This document shows, piece after piece, positions 1 through 6,879 of a stretch of DNA of 63,291 nucleotides. Position 1 is the first letter of the stretch, and every line of letters starts with the position of its first letter. The notes beneath the pieces were generated by a model, which saw nothing but the letters and a program-made list of their open reading frames with translations, searched no databases and was not told the DNA's origin. Made by a program: the position numbers and the translations under genes. Source of the stretch: Kamptonema formosum PCC 10802 (GTDB lineage: Bacteria > Cyanobacteriota > Cyanobacteriia > Cyanobacteriales > Oscillatoriaceae); contig NZ_KB235950.1 of assembly GCF_000332335.1 (NCBI RefSeq), positions 262,027-325,317 on the forward strand, in the 5' to 3' direction.

Positions 1-300
1 CTCCCTTGCTCCAGAGCTCCCGAAGCTTCTATTGTTCTAACCAATATGACTGCTGCTATATCCATCTCTATCCCTTCCAGCTTGAGCTGGGAACGCGCCT
101 CGGTTGGCTCTGCCTTCTTTTTTCAATAAGCATCTTAAAAGCGTAACAGCTTACCTCCCTGTGGCGCTCCTGCTGCTGGTGTCTTTTGCAGGAGAGGGCA
201 CCAACTCAAAAGAGCCTGTCGGGATAAAACCGCTGAAAAATTTTTTGATATTTTCTTCAGCGGGTTTAACCCTTAGAAGTAGGGTTTAAAGGCTACGAAA
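1..300. other. Left-edge intergenic DNA with repeat
   Basis: No gene can be supported here. Positions 68-120 hold a degenerate copy of a dispersed palindromic repeat (core CAGCTTGAGCTGGGAACGC followed by GGCTCTGCC) that recurs near 21540 and many times between 41.1 and 42.1 kb. A hairpin with an AACCGCTGAA/TTCAGCGG stem lies at 227-267, just downstream of the first peptide gene. Confidence 0.6.
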
Positions 301-573
301 TCAATTAGAGTCAAGATTGGCCAAATACAAAGGGGAATAAAATACTAGGAGATCGGCAGATTGATTGACTCCCTCTCCAAAATAAGTCTTTCCCGAAGAA
401 CTCTCCTGAACAGATGTTGAGGAATTCACAGGCCCTTTAATCTTAACCTTGTCTGGCGGGGCGTCAATTGTTACTCCGCTAGAAGTGCTCACAGATCCGC
501 CTTTTATATCGCCCCTCAGGGTGAAGTTCATTTCTTCAAAAAAACTTAGATCTGTAATCGGTAGTGCGCTCAT
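301..573 (-). CDS. Double-glycine leader peptide precursor (array A, MSxLxIxDL type)
   Basis: This 90-aa secreted-peptide precursor begins MSALPITDLSFFEEMN. It was started at 573 rather than the upstream in-frame ATG at 597 because an AAAGGAGAGA ribosome binding site sits just before it and because the leader then aligns with the genes at 4483 and 16441. The leader ends IKGG at residues 23-26, which would leave a mature part of about 64 residues rich in Ser, Val and charged residues and without Cys. It is the last gene of the minus-strand peptide array downstream of module 1. The function of the mature part is unknown. Export through one of the C39-peptidase ABC transporters in this locus is inferred from the leader and the neighbourhood. 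Confidence 0.75.
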   Translation of the reverse strand: MSALPITDLSFFEEMNFTLRGDIKGGSVSTSSGVTIDAPPDKVKIKGPVNSSTSVQESSSGKTYFGEGVNQSADLLVFYSPLYLANLDSN

Positions 574-597
574 TGTGTCTCTCCTTTTTCTCGACAA

Positions 598-641
598 AAC
601 CGCTGAAAGATTTATCGAGTCTGGCTAGACTTTCAGCGGTT
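598..641. terminator. Hairpin between peptide genes
   Basis: Perfect inverted repeat AACCGCTGAAAG/CTTTCAGCGGTT around a 20-nt loop, between the peptide genes at 301 and 686. Related stems occur at 227-267, 4887-4929 and 16759-16807, always next to peptide genes. It has no T-run, so it may be an mRNA-stabilising or processing structure rather than a terminator. Confidence 0.5.
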
Positions 642-685
642 AACCTAGTTCAACTGCTCAACCTCATTAGTCGAGATTTAGAAAT

Positions 686-925
686 CTACGGGTCAATGGC
701 TACGTCTTTGACGCTGTTCGACTGAAGCAGCACCGAGGTGTTGGTAGCAATAGCAGTCGTATTGGCATAGGCGCTTCCTTTGTTAGCGGTAGCCTTCCCG
801 CCGAAAGCGATGGCATAAGCACTCTGGTAAACATCGGCAATGTTGAAAGCGGAGAGATTAACACCGGCTCCCAAAACATCGCTTTCAGAAATGGGTTCAA
901 AATGGTTCAGATCAGAGATAATCAT
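686..925 (-). CDS. Double-glycine (GA) leader peptide precursor, array A copy 7
   Basis: Seventy-nine residues starting MIISDLNHFEPISESDVLGAG, with the predicted C39 cleavage after Gly19-Ala20. The remaining 59 residues carry the family core KATANKGSAYANTTAI and the C-terminal tail KDVAIDP. An AGGAGAC ribosome binding site precedes the ATG. It is the last of seven near-identical paralogues spaced about 380-410 bp apart, all on the minus strand. It differs from its siblings by VLGAG in place of VVGAG and by LNHFEPIS in the leader. It contains no Cys, so it is not a disulfide bacteriocin. The export signal is clear; the function of the mature peptide is unknown. Confidence 0.85.
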   Translation of the reverse strand: MIISDLNHFEPISESDVLGAGVNLSAFNIADVYQSAYAIAFGGKATANKGSAYANTTAIATNTSVLLQSNSVKDVAIDP

Positions 926-1074
926 CGGTCGTCTCCTGTATAGTGAGTTGAAAATTTCAGTGGGTTTACTGAGAGGTTTTAGGAGCCCTAAACAGTTCGC
1001 AGCGTTTCAGCCGTTCTGCTCTCCTTTTTTAGGACTGCCCAACTGCTCAACCTCATGAGTTGAGGTTTATAAAT

Positions 1075-1314
1075 CTAAGGGTCGATCGCAACGTCTTGGA
1101 CGTTGTTGCACTGGGCGAGCATGGAGCTGTTGGTAGAAATAGCAGTCGTATTGGCATAAGCGCTGCCTTTGTTAGCGGTAGCCTTTCCGCCCAAAGCAAA
1201 GGATGTAGCATACTGGCTCACCCAAGCCGTATTGAAAGCAGACAAGTCAACACCGGCTCCCACAACGTCGCTTTCAGAAACGGTTTCTAAGAGGTTTAGG
1301 TCAGAGATAATCAT
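1075..1314 (-). CDS. Double-glycine (GA) leader peptide precursor, array A copy 6
   Basis: Seventy-nine residues beginning MIISDLNLLETVSESDVVGAG, followed by a 59-residue mature part with VDLSAFNTAWVSQYATSF, the KATANKGSAYANTT core and the DVAIDP tail. An AAGGAGAAG ribosome binding site lies just upstream. It shares the central AWVSQYA motif with the copies at 1458, 1864 and 2243 and not with those at 686, 2623 and 3014, so the array contains two sub-families. No Cys is present except in the AQCNN segment near the C-terminus. Function is unknown; secretion is inferred from the leader. Confidence 0.85.
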   Translation of the reverse strand: MIISDLNLLETVSESDVVGAGVDLSAFNTAWVSQYATSFALGGKATANKGSAYANTTAISTNSSMLAQCNNVQDVAIDP

Positions 1315-1457
1315 TGTTCTTCTCCTTGAGAATTAATTGAATGTTTCAGGGGGTTTACTGGGAGTACGGAGTCAGGACGCTGTGCTTGTTGCTGTTTTGC
1401 TATCCTTTCTCAGGACTCCCCAACTGCTCAACTTCATGAGTTGAGATTTGTATAAAT

Positions 1458-1724
1458 TTACGGGTCGATTGCTACGTCTTGCACGTTGTTCGACTGAACC
1501 AGCACGGAGGTATTGGTGGAAATAGCAGTCGTATTGGCATAGGCACTGCCTTTGTTAGCGGTAGCCTTCCCGCCGAGAGCGAAGGATGTGGCATACTGGC
1601 TCACCCAAGCCGTGTTGAAGGCAGACAGGTTAACACCGGATACTGGTGGGTTGTAGCTATAACCGGCTCCCACAACGTCGCTTTCAGCAACGGTTTCAAA
1701 ATGGTTCAGTTCAGAGATAATCAT
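1458..1724 (-). CDS. Double-glycine leader peptide precursor with 9-residue insert, array A copy 5
   Basis: An 88-aa member of the tandem family. The start at 1724 (MIISELNHFETVAESDVVGAG) aligns with its siblings and has an AAGGAAAAG ribosome binding site; a longer start at 1742 would add MSRKRT, which is itself part of the translated upstream spacer. Directly after the predicted cleavage site it carries an extra segment, YSYNPPVSG, that no sibling has, so its mature N-terminus is different. The rest, VNLSAFNTAWVSQYA, the KATANKGSAYANTT core and the DVAIDP tail, is typical. Function is unknown. Confidence 0.85.
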   Translation of the reverse strand: MIISELNHFETVAESDVVGAGYSYNPPVSGVNLSAFNTAWVSQYATSFALGGKATANKGSAYANTTAISTNTSVLVQSNNVQDVAIDP

Positions 1725-1863
1725 TGTTCTTTTCCTTGACAATTCGTTGAAGGTTTCAGGGGTTTCCTGGGAGTCCCGGAACGGGGCGCAGCGCTTCAGC
1801 TTTTCTCCTATCCTGTCTCAGGACTCCCCAACTCCTCAATCTCATGAGTTGAGATTTAGAAGT

Positions 1864-2103
1864 CTACGGATCTATGGCTACGTCTTGGATGTTGTTCGAC
1901 TGACAGAGTTCGGAGTAGTTGGTGGCAATGGCAGTCGTATTGGCATAGGCACTGCCTTTATTAGCAGTAGCCTTCCCGCCGAGAGCGTAGGCATCAGCAT
2001 ACTGGGACACCCACGCCGTGCTGAATGCAGACAGGTCAACACCGGCTCCCACAACGTCGCTTTCAGCAACGGTTTCAAAAAGGTTCAGGTCAGAGACAAT
2101 CAT
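1864..2103 (-). CDS. Double-glycine (GA) leader peptide precursor, array A copy 4
   Basis: Seventy-nine residues from MIVSDLNLFETVAESDVVGAG at 2103. An in-frame ATG at 2121 is less likely because it would translate the ribosome binding site. The mature part begins VDLSAFSTAWVSQYADAYALGG and contains the KATANKGSAYANTT core and the DIQDVAIDP-like tail. It is nearly identical in DNA to the next copy at 2243, including the intergenic DNA, indicating recent duplication or gene conversion. Secretion is inferred from the leader; the role is unknown. Confidence 0.85.
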   Translation of the reverse strand: MIVSDLNLFETVAESDVVGAGVDLSAFSTAWVSQYADAYALGGKATANKGSAYANTTAIATNYSELCQSNNIQDVAIDP

Positions 2104-2242
2104 TGTTCTTTTCCTTGACAATTCGTTGAAGGTTTCAGGGGTTTCCTGGGAGTCCCGGAACGGGGCGCAGCGCTTCAGCTTTTCTCCTATCCTTTCTGAG
2201 GACTCCCCAACGCCTCAATCTCATTAATTGAGATTTAGAAAT

Positions 2243-2482
2243 CTACGGATCGATGGCTACGTCTTGGATATTGTTCAACTGACAGAGTTCGGAGTAGTTG
2301 GTGGCAATGGCAGTCGTATTGGCATAGGCACTGCCTTTGTTAGCAGTAGCCTTCCCGCCGAGAGCGTAGGCATCAGCATACTGGGACACCCACGCCGTGT
2401 TGAATGCAGACAGGTCAACACCTGCTCCCACAACATCGCTTTCAGCAACGGTTTCAAAAAGGTTCAGGTCAGAGATAATCAT
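2243..2482 (-). CDS. Double-glycine (GA) leader peptide precursor, array A copy 3
   Basis: Seventy-nine residues starting MIISDLNLFETVAESDVVGAG at 2482, preceded by an AAGGAGAAG ribosome binding site; the longer in-frame start at 2512 is not conserved. The mature peptide differs from that of the 1864 gene at only a few positions (SAFNTAWV against SAFSTAWV, and LCQLNN against LCQSNN). It belongs to the AWVSQYADAY sub-family. Function is unknown. Confidence 0.85.
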   Translation of the reverse strand: MIISDLNLFETVAESDVVGAGVDLSAFNTAWVSQYADAYALGGKATANKGSAYANTTAIATNYSELCQLNNIQDVAIDP

Positions 2483-2622
2483 TGTTCTTCTCCTTGACAA
2501 TTCGTTGAACATTTAAGGGGGTTTCCTGGGAGTCCGGGGTCAGGGCGCAGCGATTCAGCTTTTCTCCTATCCTTTCTGAGGACTCCCCAACTCCTCAACC
2601 TCATGAGTTGAGATTTAGAAGC

Positions 2623-2862
2623 CTACGGATCGATGGCTACGTCTTGGATATTGTTCGACTGGTAAAGCATGGAACTGTTTGTGGAAATAGCAGTGGTATC
2701 GGCATAGGCACTGCCCTTGTTCGCGGTAGCCTTCCCGCCTAATGCTGTGGAGAACGCTGTTTGGCACACGTCGGCAATGTTGAAGGCGGACAAGTTAACA
2801 CCGGCTCCCACAACGCCAGCTTCAGCAACGGTTTCAAAATGGTTCAGGTCAGAGATAATCAT
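2623..2862 (-). CDS. Double-glycine (GA) leader peptide precursor, array A copy 2
   Basis: Seventy-nine residues, MIISDLNHFETVAEAGVVGAG plus a 59-residue mature segment with VNLSAFNIADVCQTAFSTALGG, the family core and the DVAIDP tail. A GGAGAAG ribosome binding site lies next to the start. It pairs with the 3014 gene as a second sub-family in which AWVSQYA is replaced by IADVCQTAF or TADVYQTAF. It carries one Cys, too few for an intramolecular disulfide. Function is unknown. Confidence 0.85.
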   Translation of the reverse strand: MIISDLNHFETVAEAGVVGAGVNLSAFNIADVCQTAFSTALGGKATANKGSAYADTTAISTNSSMLYQSNNIQDVAIDP

Positions 2863-3013
2863 TGTTCTTCTCCTCCAAAATGAGTAAAAAGTTGCAGCGG
2901 TTTTTATCCAGTGTGAGGAGTCCTAAACAGGTCCGGGGGTTTCAGCCGTTCTGTTCTCCTTTGGCATTTAGGACTCCTCAACCGCTCAACTTCATGAGTT
3001 GAGATTTAGGGAT

Positions 3014-3253
3014 CTACGGGTCGATGGCAACGTCTTGGATGTTGTTGGACTGAGCAAGGAAGGAGGTGTTAGTAGAGATGGCAGTCGTATCGGCATAGGC
3101 ACATCCCTTGTTCGCGGTAGCCTTCCCGCCTAACGCTGTGGAAAAGGCTGTTTGGTACACGTCGGCAGTATTGAAGGCGGACAAGTTAACACCGGCTCCC
3201 ACAACGCCAGCTTCAGCAACGGTTTCAAAATGGTTCAGGTCAGAGATAATCAT
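3014..3253 (-). CDS. Double-glycine (GA) leader peptide precursor, array A copy 1 (promoter-proximal)
   Basis: The first gene of the seven-copy series in the direction of transcription, 79 aa, with leader MIISDLNHFETVAEAGVVGAG and mature part VNLSAFNTADVYQTAF..., core KATANKGCAYADTT and the DVAIDP tail. A GGAGGAACC ribosome binding site precedes the ATG. The 970-bp non-coding stretch upstream carries the palindrome TGCCAATTTGGCA at 3342 with a candidate -10 (TAGAGT) at 3314-3319, so transcription of the seven-gene array probably starts here. Function is unknown. Confidence 0.85.
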   Translation of the reverse strand: MIISDLNHFETVAEAGVVGAGVNLSAFNTADVYQTAFSTALGGKATANKGCAYADTTAISTNTSFLAQSNNIQDVAIDP

Positions 3254-3341
3254 TGGATTGGTTCCTCCAAGTAGTTTTTCTGTGGCTCACAACCTTTTCT
3301 TGTTGTTATTAACACTCTAACGAACCAGAACATCACCGTGT

Positions 3342-3354
3342 TGCCAATTTGGCA
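3342..3354 (-). promoter_or_regulatory. TGCCA-N3-TGGCA palindrome upstream of array A
   Basis: TGCCAATTTGGCA, a perfect 5-bp inverted repeat around 3 bp. Its centre is 31.5 bp from the centre of a candidate -10 box TAGAGT (3314-3319, minus strand) and about 95 bp from the start codon at 3253. The same spacing is seen at 5284, 6018, 13763 and 37574. There is no separate -35 box, as expected if an activator binds at about -41. Confidence 0.55.
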
Positions 3355-4015
3355 GATAATTCTGTTTTTTTATCCTGGCAACCGCTCTAGCTTCAGAACT
3401 GTAGGCAAAAGCGAGATTCAGGTGCGTTCCTGCCAGGAAGCGCTGACCCGGAGCCGGCTGAGACATCTCTAGCTCGAAGAGTTTAAGCCGGCACCTCCCC
3501 ATGCCGGTGAGAGGGCGTCTAGCGAGCGCCAACTCTCTGCCACCTGCGCGGGGCTTTTCCTGCGCTGCCTCAAGATTTGTGCTGCTGCGGAAAAGGAACA
3601 CATGCTCGCACTCTGGGCGGCGGGTTGCGCTCGTCCGTGGCGTGCGCCAATGCCGGCTAAATTTCTTAAGTCCCTGTCCAGCGGGAACGATACAGGCGAG
3701 GGTTCTGTGCGGTGCCGGTCTGTAGGAGATATTTGCCGGCACTCGCACCCACCGGCTCTCCTTATAGATAGAACTGCGATCTCAGTCTTCTCGGCTGACT
3801 TTTGCAACAGGTCTTGAAAGCGATTTTACCTAATGCAAATTTAGAGGGCCGGCCAGAAAGCCCGCCCCATGAGAATGGCGGGGGCTTTTCGCCCACCCTA
3901 CAATCACCAGCCGCACAGCACCCATTTACTATAGCAGTATTCACTTAGATTAAGACATTAATAGCATGCGCATAGCGCATGGGGCATAGCGCATGGGGAA
4001 GACTCACAGCTTTTG

Positions 4016-4050
4016 TCCAATGCCCAATACCCAATACCCAACGCCCAATT
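4016..4050. repeat. Short tandem heptamer repeat (STRR-like)
   Basis: A run of CCCAATG/CCCAATA/CCCAACG heptamers, the short tandemly repeated repetitive type common in filamentous cyanobacteria. A second run of the same family lies at 47930-47978. Confidence 0.75.
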
Positions 4051-4224
4051 TTCATGTCCTAAACTTACTGGTTATTGCTATAATAAAACAATTGAATCTG
4101 GTTGCAGGGAGTTCCCGCCACCAGACACCGCCCGCTCGCCACCGGCCACTCCCCAGCCACATAAAACAGCTGAAAGCGTGGCAGCCTCCAGCGGTTTCCG
4201 GCTCTCAGTAAAGAAGCCATTATT

Positions 4225-4425
4225 TTACAGCTGCAAAAAGTCAAAGCTATTCAGAGAAATAGCTGTGGCCAGTACGTCGCTCTTAAACCCAAAGGCAGTC
4301 GCTCCAGCGATAGCACTCTGTTTTACTAGGGCGCGGTTTACTTCAACTGTGTACCCATACTCTCCCCCTACAATCCTGGGAGGTTCGGAAACATTTTCCA
4401 AATAGCTCAAATCCGAAATAATCAT
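4225..4425 (-). CDS. Double-glycine leader peptide precursor (array A, divergent)
   Basis: Sixty-six residues with the leader MIISDLSYLENVSEPPRIVGG (Gly20-Gly21) and an unrelated 45-residue mature part rich in Ala, Val, Ser and Phe, ending DFLQL. An AAGGAGAAA ribosome binding site lies next to the ATG. It shares only the leader with its neighbours, so the same export route would handle different cargos. There is no Cys. It is separated from the 4483 gene by under 60 bp, so the two are probably co-transcribed. Function is unknown. Confidence 0.8.
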   Translation of the reverse strand: MIISDLSYLENVSEPPRIVGGEYGYTVEVNRALVKQSAIAGATAFGFKSDVLATAISLNSFDFLQL

Positions 4426-4482
4426 TGGATTTCTCCTTGAAATTGAAGCGTTTGAACAACCTCGCTTTGCCTTTCTCCGTGA

Positions 4483-4788
4483 CTACAGCAGGCCACCGAT
4501 GAAATTCCCAGCGTAAGTCTGCGTGCCAGCCCCACCGCCAATTGAGGCAGCACCAGCAGCAGAACCTGCAGCGCCACCATAACCAATGAGGTTGAGCTTA
4601 AATCCATCGGTGAAGGTTCCGCTGACGTCATGGTTTGAAAATGCCAAAGTGTCAATGGCTGTACTGATGGAAGTTGAAACACTGGGTGTCAGACCTGTGG
4701 TGTTTATACCCCCAGCGCCCCTGATGTCATATTTGTCAGGACCGGCGGGCTCAAAAAAAGTTAGGTCTGCGATCGCTAATTCGCTCAT
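4483..4788 (-). CDS. Glycine-rich double-glycine leader peptide precursor (MSxLxIxDL type)
   Basis: A 101-aa protein starting MSELAIADLTFFEPAGPDKY, with RGAGG at residues 23-27 as likely cleavage region (GA or GG). The mature part of about 74 residues has a Ser/Thr-rich first half and a strikingly Gly/Ala-rich second half (YGGAAGSAAGAASIGGGAG) followed by QTYAGNFIGG. An AAAGGAGAGA ribosome binding site precedes the start. The leader matches those at 301 and 16441, making a second leader sub-type within the locus. The small-residue-rich tail resembles class II bacteriocins or structural glycine-rich peptides; its role is unknown. Confidence 0.8.
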   Translation of the reverse strand: MSELAIADLTFFEPAGPDKYDIRGAGGINTTGLTPSVSTSISTAIDTLAFSNHDVSGTFTDGFKLNLIGYGGAAGSAAGAASIGGGAGTQTYAGNFIGGLL

Positions 4789-4886
4789 AGCGTCTCTCCT
4801 TTTAAGTAAGGTTAAGTAAGGGATTGAGTCCAGACTTGCCCTATTGCCAAGTCATTCCCCCGAGCGGTTAAGAAGCCGGAAGAATT

Positions 4887-4929
4887 AAAATCGCTGAAAG
4901 ATTGATTCCCCCTAGCTCTCAGCGATTTT
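4887..4929. terminator. Hairpin between peptide genes
   Basis: AAAATCGCTGA/TCAGCGATTTT inverted repeat between the peptide genes at 4483 and 4959. On the minus strand it ends in TTTT, so it could terminate transcription of the 4959 gene. It shares the CGCTGA stem with the hairpins at 227, 598 and 16759. Confidence 0.5.
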
Positions 4930-4958
4930 CTTGTTAAATAGGGAATGACAAAACTTTT

Positions 4959-5195
4959 TTAACCTACAGACAGTGAAGATGCTGCTGCTATAGAGCTAGA
5001 GAATAGGCCGCTGACCGTAGCCGTTTTCACGACGCTATTTGTCAGGGATTGGAACCCAATAGCATCAGCAATCGCAGCGGAATCAGCCTTAGCAATAGGA
5101 AGTGCAATCCCCTCAAACGTGTAAAACCAGCCGCCATTGATTGAATTGGTTTCTTCAGAAACGACTTCTAGATGGGTCAAATCAGCGATAATCAT
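4959..5195 (-). CDS. Double-glycine leader peptide precursor (array A, divergent)
   Basis: Seventy-eight residues with leader MIIADLTHLEVVSEETNSINGG (Gly21-Gly22). The mature part of 56 residues starts WFYTFEGIALP and is rich in Ala and Ser, with no Cys. An AGGAGGAAC ribosome binding site is present. Two copies of the regulatory palindrome lie 83 and 103 bp upstream (5278 and 5298) and a hairpin follows it, so it is likely a separately regulated unit. Function is unknown. Confidence 0.8.
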   Translation of the reverse strand: MIIADLTHLEVVSEETNSINGGWFYTFEGIALPIAKADSAAIADAIGFQSLTNSVVKTATVSGLFSSSIAAASSLSVG

Positions 5196-5277
5196 TGGGA
5201 GTTCCTCCTAAATCTTTGCGTTAGACCTGTTTGGCTAACTTGTTATTAATACTGTAGCTAAATGCAGCTGTTTTGTT

Positions 5278-5310
5278 TGCCATTTTGGCAATAGCTTTGC
5301 CAAAATGGCA
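5278..5310 (-). promoter_or_regulatory. Tandem TGCCA-N3-TGGCA palindromes
   Basis: Two perfect sites, TGCCATTTTGGCA at 5278-5290 and TGCCAAAATGGCA at 5298-5310, with centres 20 bp apart and so on the same helical face. The proximal site is 30.5 bp from a candidate -10 TACAGT (5251-5256) for the peptide gene ending at 5195. Confidence 0.6.
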
Positions 5311-5705
5311 ATAAAGCTATGGATAGATATTTAATTAGGTTTTCCTCCTAAAATAATTAAAAAAAGGGATCCTTTTTATCTAAAAGAACCTGGCAGGATG
5401 TATGTTGCGGGGATTTTGAAGCTTACGCTTAAACTAAATCTCTGTGGGCTAGCATTCCGCTTTAGGGACAGAACACTCATCGTGACTGGATTTACAAGCT
5501 TCTCTATGAGCGACTATAACTGCCACCCTTTATCTGGGTTTGCTGGCAGCCACTCTCTTCTCGACAGCCGGCGTCCTTCCTCTGGCGCACGGTAAACTTG
5601 CGCCAGCTACTTTGCTGCGAACAGAGCCTCTGCTAGTGCTGTTCAGACTCCCTTAAGAGCACTGGGCTAGCAGCTCCAATCCAGCCTCTTGGCAATTAAC
5701 CTTTC
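5311..5705. other. Non-coding stretch between peptide genes
   Basis: No gene seen. It contains a TTTTCCTCCTAAAAT stretch at 5339 that resembles a ribosome binding site on the minus strand but is not followed by a recognisable leader. Small ORFs here have no leader motif. Confidence 0.6.
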
Positions 5706-5933
5706 TTAGGGAAGTGAAGGGGGAGTGTATGCAAAAGCCAAAATGTTCCCGAAGCCAAAAGCTATAGAACCGCCGAATGGTAAATCTCTAGCAACGCTGA
5801 AAGTCTCAGCGTTCGTCCTGGTGTATTGGCCCAATGCCTCTGCCAAAACACCAACTCCAACTGCAGACCGGCCACCGAAAACGACCGTCTCTTCAGGCAC
5901 CAGTCCTGAAGTCTCTAAATCCGAGATAATCAT
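5706..5933 (-). CDS. Double-glycine leader peptide precursor (array A, first divergent copy)
   Basis: Seventy-five residues starting MIISDLETSGLVPEETVVFGG (Gly20-Gly21), with a 54-residue mature part, RSAVGVGVLAEALGQ..., containing several Gly/Ala/Phe-rich segments and ending YTPPSLP. A GGAGAAA ribosome binding site lies upstream. It is the peptide gene closest to module 1 (HetP-like at 6449). A half-degenerate copy of the regulatory palindrome is at 6012, with TATATT at 5984-5989 as candidate -10. No Cys is present. Function is unknown. Confidence 0.8.
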   Translation of the reverse strand: MIISDLETSGLVPEETVVFGGRSAVGVGVLAEALGQYTRTNAETFSVARDLPFGGSIAFGFGNILAFAYTPPSLP

Positions 5934-6011
5934 GTTTTCTCCGTCTCTTAGACTTGCAATATTTCTTGCATTGCTTTGATACTAATATACCTTCCCCAAT
6001 CAGGGCAGTGT

Positions 6012-6024
6012 TGCCATTTTGCCC
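6012..6024 (-). promoter_or_regulatory. Degenerate TGCCA-N3-TGGCA site
   Basis: TGCCATTTTGCCC: one half-site is intact and the other has changed. Its centre (6018) is 31.5 bp from TATATT at 5984-5989 (minus strand), the spacing seen at 3348 and 13763. It would serve the peptide gene ending at 5933. Confidence 0.4.
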
Positions 6025-6448
6025 TTCTCCCTGAAGCCCCTCTCCCTCTCTCTTCTGGTGGGCAGCCGGCGCACAGCGGTGGCAGGGGCGGGCCCATTGC
6101 GCCCGCCCGCAGCGGACAGTCTAAAAAAAAACCGCCCCGTCACAGCAAGTAACGAAGCAGAACTAGCCACCTATAAGCCTTGAGCAATGTTGGAAAACCT
6201 AACCGCCGCCAATCCAAACCCGAAACAGCTGGATGCAGCGAGAACGCAAGGGAGAGTGATATCGTGTCCGCCTCGCACCTTATTGTGGGGTGGGGGGGTT
6301 CACTAATCGCTTGACCACCCGCCGATATCTGGGATAAACCCACCCCTAAAACTGCGTGCAGAGAATCTATGGAACCAGACACGAGCTTAAGGAGCGTCCA
6401 GAGTGATGCCGCTGCGTGAAGAGTGGCGCGTAACAGTCTCTGGGTCGC
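6025..6448. other. Non-coding stretch
   Basis: No supportable gene lies between the peptide promoter and the HetP-like gene. A minus-strand ORF at 6140-6382 has no ribosome binding site or recognisable features. Confidence 0.5.
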
Positions 6449-6763
6449 TCACATCCCCAATCTTGCTGAAACCTTCTGGCGGGTGTCCGCCCCTCTGCTG
6501 CCTGATGAAGCTTGGCTGCTGGTGTTTATATTGCTTTTCTCGGCATTCTGTTTGTTAACCTGGGAGTTGTCTTTGATCAGCCTGTTGTAAGTCCTGTAGG
6601 GAATGTAGTGTAAGGGATTGTAACCGGCAAAACGCAAAATCAGCACACAAGCCCAAGAATACTTTCCCGCCAGTATGGCGTCCACCACCTGATTGAACTG
6701 GTCAGCATTCATTGCTCTGTCCATTTTTGCACTGGAGTACGAAGATTGTGAATACATGCTCAT
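6449..6763 (-). CDS. HetP-like protein, module 1
   Basis: A 104-aa protein whose central segment [20 protein letters not shown] plus IPYRTYNRL is the conserved core of the HetP family, known from control of heterocyst commitment in Anabaena. The start at 6763 was preferred over 6817 because an AGGAG lies four bases upstream. The Ser/Gln-rich C-terminal tail is family-specific and low in complexity. It sits about 115 bp downstream of the hlyD-type gene, in the same position as its paralogue at 19131 in module 2. What a HetP-like protein does in a secretion operon is unknown. Cell-fate or colony-level regulation of the peptides is a guess based on the family. Confidence 0.75.
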   Translation of the reverse strand: MSMYSQSSYSSAKMDRAMNADQFNQVVDAILAGKYSWACVLILRFAGYNPLHYIPYRTYNRLIKDNSQVNKQNAEKSNINTSSQASSGSRGADTRQKVSARLGM

Positions 6764-6879
6764 TATCTCCTGATAGTCCCGCTGAGTTAATAAATTTGCT
6801 CTCACTTTATTTTGCATAGCGAGGGTTTGGAATCCCCCTCAAGAGGTATTTTGTGCGAGCCAATTTAAAGTCATTCATC

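Larger units (their letters stand above)
657..3003. repeat. Seven gene-length tandem units with an intergenic hairpin
   Basis: The seven paralogous peptide genes between 686 and 3253 form a tandem array with unit lengths of about 379-410 bp. Immediately downstream of each stop codon is a hairpin of the type CTCAACCTCATGAGTTGAG: 657-675 (decayed), 1046-1064, 1427-1445, 1835-1853, 2214-2232, 2594-2612 and 2985-3003. The hairpin is conserved along with the coding part, so duplication copied gene and hairpin together. It may act as a weak terminator or 3' mRNA stabiliser. Confidence 0.8.
3254..4224. other. Non-coding stretch between peptide sub-arrays
   Basis: Apart from the promoter palindrome near 3342 and an STRR heptamer run, no gene is supported. 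Long overlapping ORFs on both strands at 3317-3817 lack a ribosome binding site or recognisable product and lie in GC-rich DNA. Positions 3964-3996 hold short direct repeats of GCATAGCGCATGGG. Confidence 0.6.

Noticed and set aside
1-65. Possible minus-strand gene start (MDIAAVILVRTIEA...) running off the left edge
   Set aside because: Only 21 codons are visible, without a leader motif; a purine-rich stretch upstream overlaps a dispersed repeat, so it cannot be supported.
3317-3817. Overlapping ORFs of 71-143 codons on both strands
   Set aside because: GC-rich DNA gives chance open frames on both strands; none has a leader motif, ribosome binding site or recognisable domain.
301-5933. Lanthipeptide, thiopeptide or disulfide bacteriocin cluster
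   Set aside because: The mature parts have almost no Cys, and no LanM, LanB, YcaO or radical-SAM gene is present in the window.
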